Source of the DNA: Cellulophaga sp. BC115SP
Lineage (GTDB): Bacteria; Bacteroidota; Bacteroidia; Cytophagales; Spirosomataceae
Reading direction: 5' to 3'
DNA length: 64,000 nucleotides
NCBI RefSeq assembly: GCF_009905545.1
Contig: NZ_JAAALB010000006.1
Location: 124,001-188,000 of the forward strand
Both the position numbers and the translations under genes were made by a program. This document shows, one piece after another, positions 62,107 through 64,000 of the stretch; the first letter of the stretch is position 1, and every line of letters starts with the position of its first letter. Below the pieces are notes generated by a model. The model saw only the letters and a list, made by a program, of their open reading frames with translations, ran no database searches and was not told where the DNA came from.

Positions 62107-62541
62107 TTAAGCTTGTTTATCAAATAAAAGCCCCATATCTATCAATGTCTTTCTAAATGCTGGAGTATTGAAATCTACAAGTCCTGTCAAAATTCCTTTC
62201 CCTAAACCATAAATAAAAGGCCCAGGTCTGTCACTCTATCCGATTCCAAACTCTCTAGGCTCATACCCAGCTCTACGTCCGAGAATTCTTAGTCGTTTTT
62301 CTGGAGTAAGTTGTTCAATAATCAAATTTACGCAGGGATAGATTTTATCAGGAGATATAAAAACTTGATCCGTTATTTCATACACGATATTTTCTTTACC
62401 ATTAACTATTTTTGAACCATATATTTGCCACAAAAACTCTAATTCATAGTCTGTATAGTCCCTTCCAGCATGCATTTGTGCATAAAGAATTAGCTCATCA
62501 ATTGTTTTATCAACAAATTTTATGAAGTCTTCAAGGTGCAT
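62107..62541 (-). pseudogene. Gene interrupted by an in-frame TAG
   Basis: The frame from the ATG at 62541 encodes 101 residues (MHLEDFIKFVDKTIDELILY to RAGYEPREFGIG), then meets TAG at 62238-62236. It continues open in the same frame for 42 protein-like codons (SDRPGPFIYGLGKGILTGLV, ending FDKQA) to TAA at 62109-62107. A TGG-to-TAG change would explain it, giving a 144-residue protein with GIGWSDRPGPF. I do not recognise the family. Either a recent nonsense mutation, a sequencing error, or a read-through stop. Confidence 0.7.
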
Positions 62542-62685
62542 GGTGTATTAGATGTTTCTGTAAAGTTAAAATTCTCAAATCTCCATAGTGTATGACTAAG
62601 TCAAACGAAATGACAAGTGAAAGAGATAGTTTGGAACACTGAAATTGAAACGGTAAAAAGATAGTTTACAGAGTATAAATAAAGA

Positions 62686-63192
62686 TTAACTTTCCCAAGT
62701 AATATGGTCGAGTTTTCCTTTTATATCAGTCTTAACTACCAATAATTGATTACAGGGCTCCCCTTCAATTTCAATCGAGTAATCAAAAACTACAGAGTAA
62801 CCTATAGAAGCATTATCTGGATATAATCCAACTCTGATCAATATAAGTTTATTTAGTAATTGTTTTTCTTTTGAAATAGATTTGTCATTATAATCAATAA
62901 TCTCTTGTAACTCTTCTTCAAAAAGCTCTTCTAAATAAAAAGTTATATAATCACGGGTTTCTCCTTTTTTCTTAAAATCTTTATTAATCTGTTTTCTATT
63001 TTCCTCATCAATTGCAGAAATATTATTTAGTATATGATTTATTTCTAGCGCTTGTTCTTCATCTATACTTTCATTTTCAAAGTTTATATCTAAGTTTAGA
63101 GCCTTATTACTATAGATTGTCTTAGTTCTATAGTCCTTTTCCAATTGAGTAATATTTATTACTCCAAAATAGGTTAAATCAAAAGTCTTCAT
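62686..63192 (-). CDS. DUF2004 domain protein
   Basis: This 168-residue protein is read from the ATG at 63192 (MKTFDLTYFGVINITQLEKD); an ATG 90 bp upstream adds an unlikely tail. The sequence fits DUF2004: LTYFG, then LDINFENESIDEEQALEINH, DYITFYLEELFEEELQ, IRVGLYPDNASIGYSVVFDY and LLVVKTDIKGKLDHITWES. No signal peptide. Function unknown. Confidence 0.8.
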   Translation of the reverse strand: MKTFDLTYFGVINITQLEKDYRTKTIYSNKALNLDINFENESIDEEQALEINHILNNISAIDEENRKQINKDFKKKGETRDYITFYLEELFEEELQEIIDYNDKSISKEKQLLNKLILIRVGLYPDNASIGYSVVFDYSIEIEGEPCNQLLVVKTDIKGKLDHITWES

Positions 63193-63300
63193 TAAAGCGA
63201 GAATTATTTTTGTTTTTATAAATATAGTGATAGTACTAGAATGTAAAATTAGAGATTTTGAAAGTTTCCATATCCCACCCACCTTCCTTATTTTACAACT

Positions 63301-64000
63301 CTATCTCCAAAACTTAGGAAAAAACGCTGGAGTTTGACTCATATAGTCTAGGTATTGGGGTTTGGTTTCTACGAGTCTTTCTTCGAGTAGAGCTACGCCT
63401 GAAACTTTCATCAAGAGAAAAGTCATTAATAGAGGGCTTAAGACCGTCCAGCCTGCTCCTGCTGCGACAGCAAAACCAAAATATCCCCACCATAATACGG
63501 CATCGCCAAAATAATTGGGATGGCGTGTGTATTGCCACAAACCACTATCAAATACTTTGCCTTTGTTTTGTGGGTTAGCTTTGAATTGAGCTAATTGCCA
63601 GTCGCCAAGGGCTTCGAATACAAAGCCTGCCAACCAAACGATGCCCCCCAACGCATCGACCCATGTCCAGCCTGTAAAAGGTGTATGTTGGGTAAAAAAG
63701 AGGGGTAACGAAATCAACCAAAGCAATATGCCTTGTAATAGATATACCCTAAAATATGATCGCCACCAATATTTATCTCCATGTGCTTCGCGGAAAGCTT
63801 GATAGCGATAGTCCTCTCCTTTTCCATGATTACGGACTGCTATATGTGTCGACAACCGTATTCCCCAAATCGAGACTAATACGCATAACACTAGCGCCCG
63901 TGGATTGGAATCGGGTAAAAGTCCGTACCAGAGCCATGCCAAAATCACAAAACCCATTCCCCAAAATGAATCTATGATGCTAGAGTCTTTGATGCGTAAA
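63301..64000 (-). CDS. DUF1295 / steroid 5-alpha-reductase-like membrane enzyme, 5' end outside window
   Basis: The frame is open from the right edge (LRIKDSSIIDSFWGMGFVIL) to the stop at 63301. The family normally starts further upstream, so the N-terminus lies outside the window; the ATG at 63957 is internal to a conserved membrane segment. Several membrane helices are present, with the conserved GLWQYTRHPNYFGDAVLWWG near the C-terminus, the NADPH-binding signature of the isoprenylcysteine methyltransferase/5-alpha-reductase superfamily. Substrate unknown. Confidence 0.87.
   Translation of the reverse strand, partial: LRIKDSSIIDSFWGMGFVILAWLWYGLLPDSNPRALVLCVLVSIWGIRLSTHIAVRNHGKGEDYRYQAFREAHGDKYWWRSYFRVYLLQGILLWLISLPLFFTQHTPFTGWTWVDALGGIVWLAGFVFEALGDWQLAQFKANPQNKGKVFDSGLWQYTRHPNYFGDAVLWWGYFGFAVAAGAGWTVLSPLLMTFLLMKVSGVALLEERLVETKPQYLDYMSQTPAFFPKFWR

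Overview
The window looks like chromosomal DNA of a free-living Bacteroidota bacterium, most likely a Cytophagales relative of Flectobacillus or Arcicella. The clues are the low G+C content, start codons without clear Shine-Dalgarno sequences, repeated TAnnTTTG (-7 type) promoter boxes, signal peptides ending in -AQ, and families typical of that phylum (DUF3857 transglutaminase-like proteins, TPR histidine kinases, a RhaT/GntR pair, an IDH1-like Icd). The genus is inferred from overall resemblance only. No tRNA, rRNA or true CRISPR array was seen.

Layout. 1-1.4 kb: end of an AAA/RecF-type ATPase running off the left edge. 1.5-4.9 kb: a small catabolic-looking locus (ACS-family MFS transporter, non-canonical AroE-like dehydrogenase, LysR regulator). 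5.1-7.2 kb: rhamnose symporter RhaT with an overlapping GntR regulator. 7.8-8.7 kb: membrane protein and VOC protein. 8.8-11.7 kb: an AT-rich three-gene ABC three-component (ABC-3C) conflict-type cassette between housekeeping neighbours. 11.9-18.9 kb: ffh, purU, icd, an M28 peptidase. 18.9-21.2 kb: Rpn/PDDEXK nuclease and a YheT-type hydrolase. 21.3-24.5 kb: a complete serine pathway made of a SerB-SerA fusion plus SerC. 24.9-30.1 kb: sugar oxidoreductases, then nicotinamide salvage (NadV and a NadM-like/Nudix protein whose adenylyltransferase motif is degenerate). 30.3-39.9 kb: sulfatase, acetyltransferase, PhzF, two tandem orphan paralogues, a MarR/ABC pair, and a divergent AraC / PhyH dioxygenase / aldo-keto reductase locus. 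40-42.5 kb: a tandem repeat array, an acid phosphatase, a small RpoA-CTD-like protein, and a MITE-like element nested in another repeat. 42.5-53 kb: pheT and a four-gene tandem array of secreted DUF3857/transglutaminase-like proteins, only one of which keeps the catalytic Cys and His. 53-64 kb: TPR histidine kinase, M24 peptidase, DUF4262 protein, lipoprotein, hydrolase, an HExxH protease fused to a CBM48-like domain, DinB protein, a gene broken by an in-frame TAG, DUF2004 protein and a 5'-truncated DUF1295 enzyme.

Intergenic DNA is unusually structured. At least three dispersed repeat families, two terminal-inverted-repeat elements and many perfect hairpins lie between genes. The items most worth follow-up are the ABC-3C cassette, the DUF3857 array with three apparently dead members, the nested repeat elements, the degenerate NadM domain and the interrupted gene near 62.2 kb.
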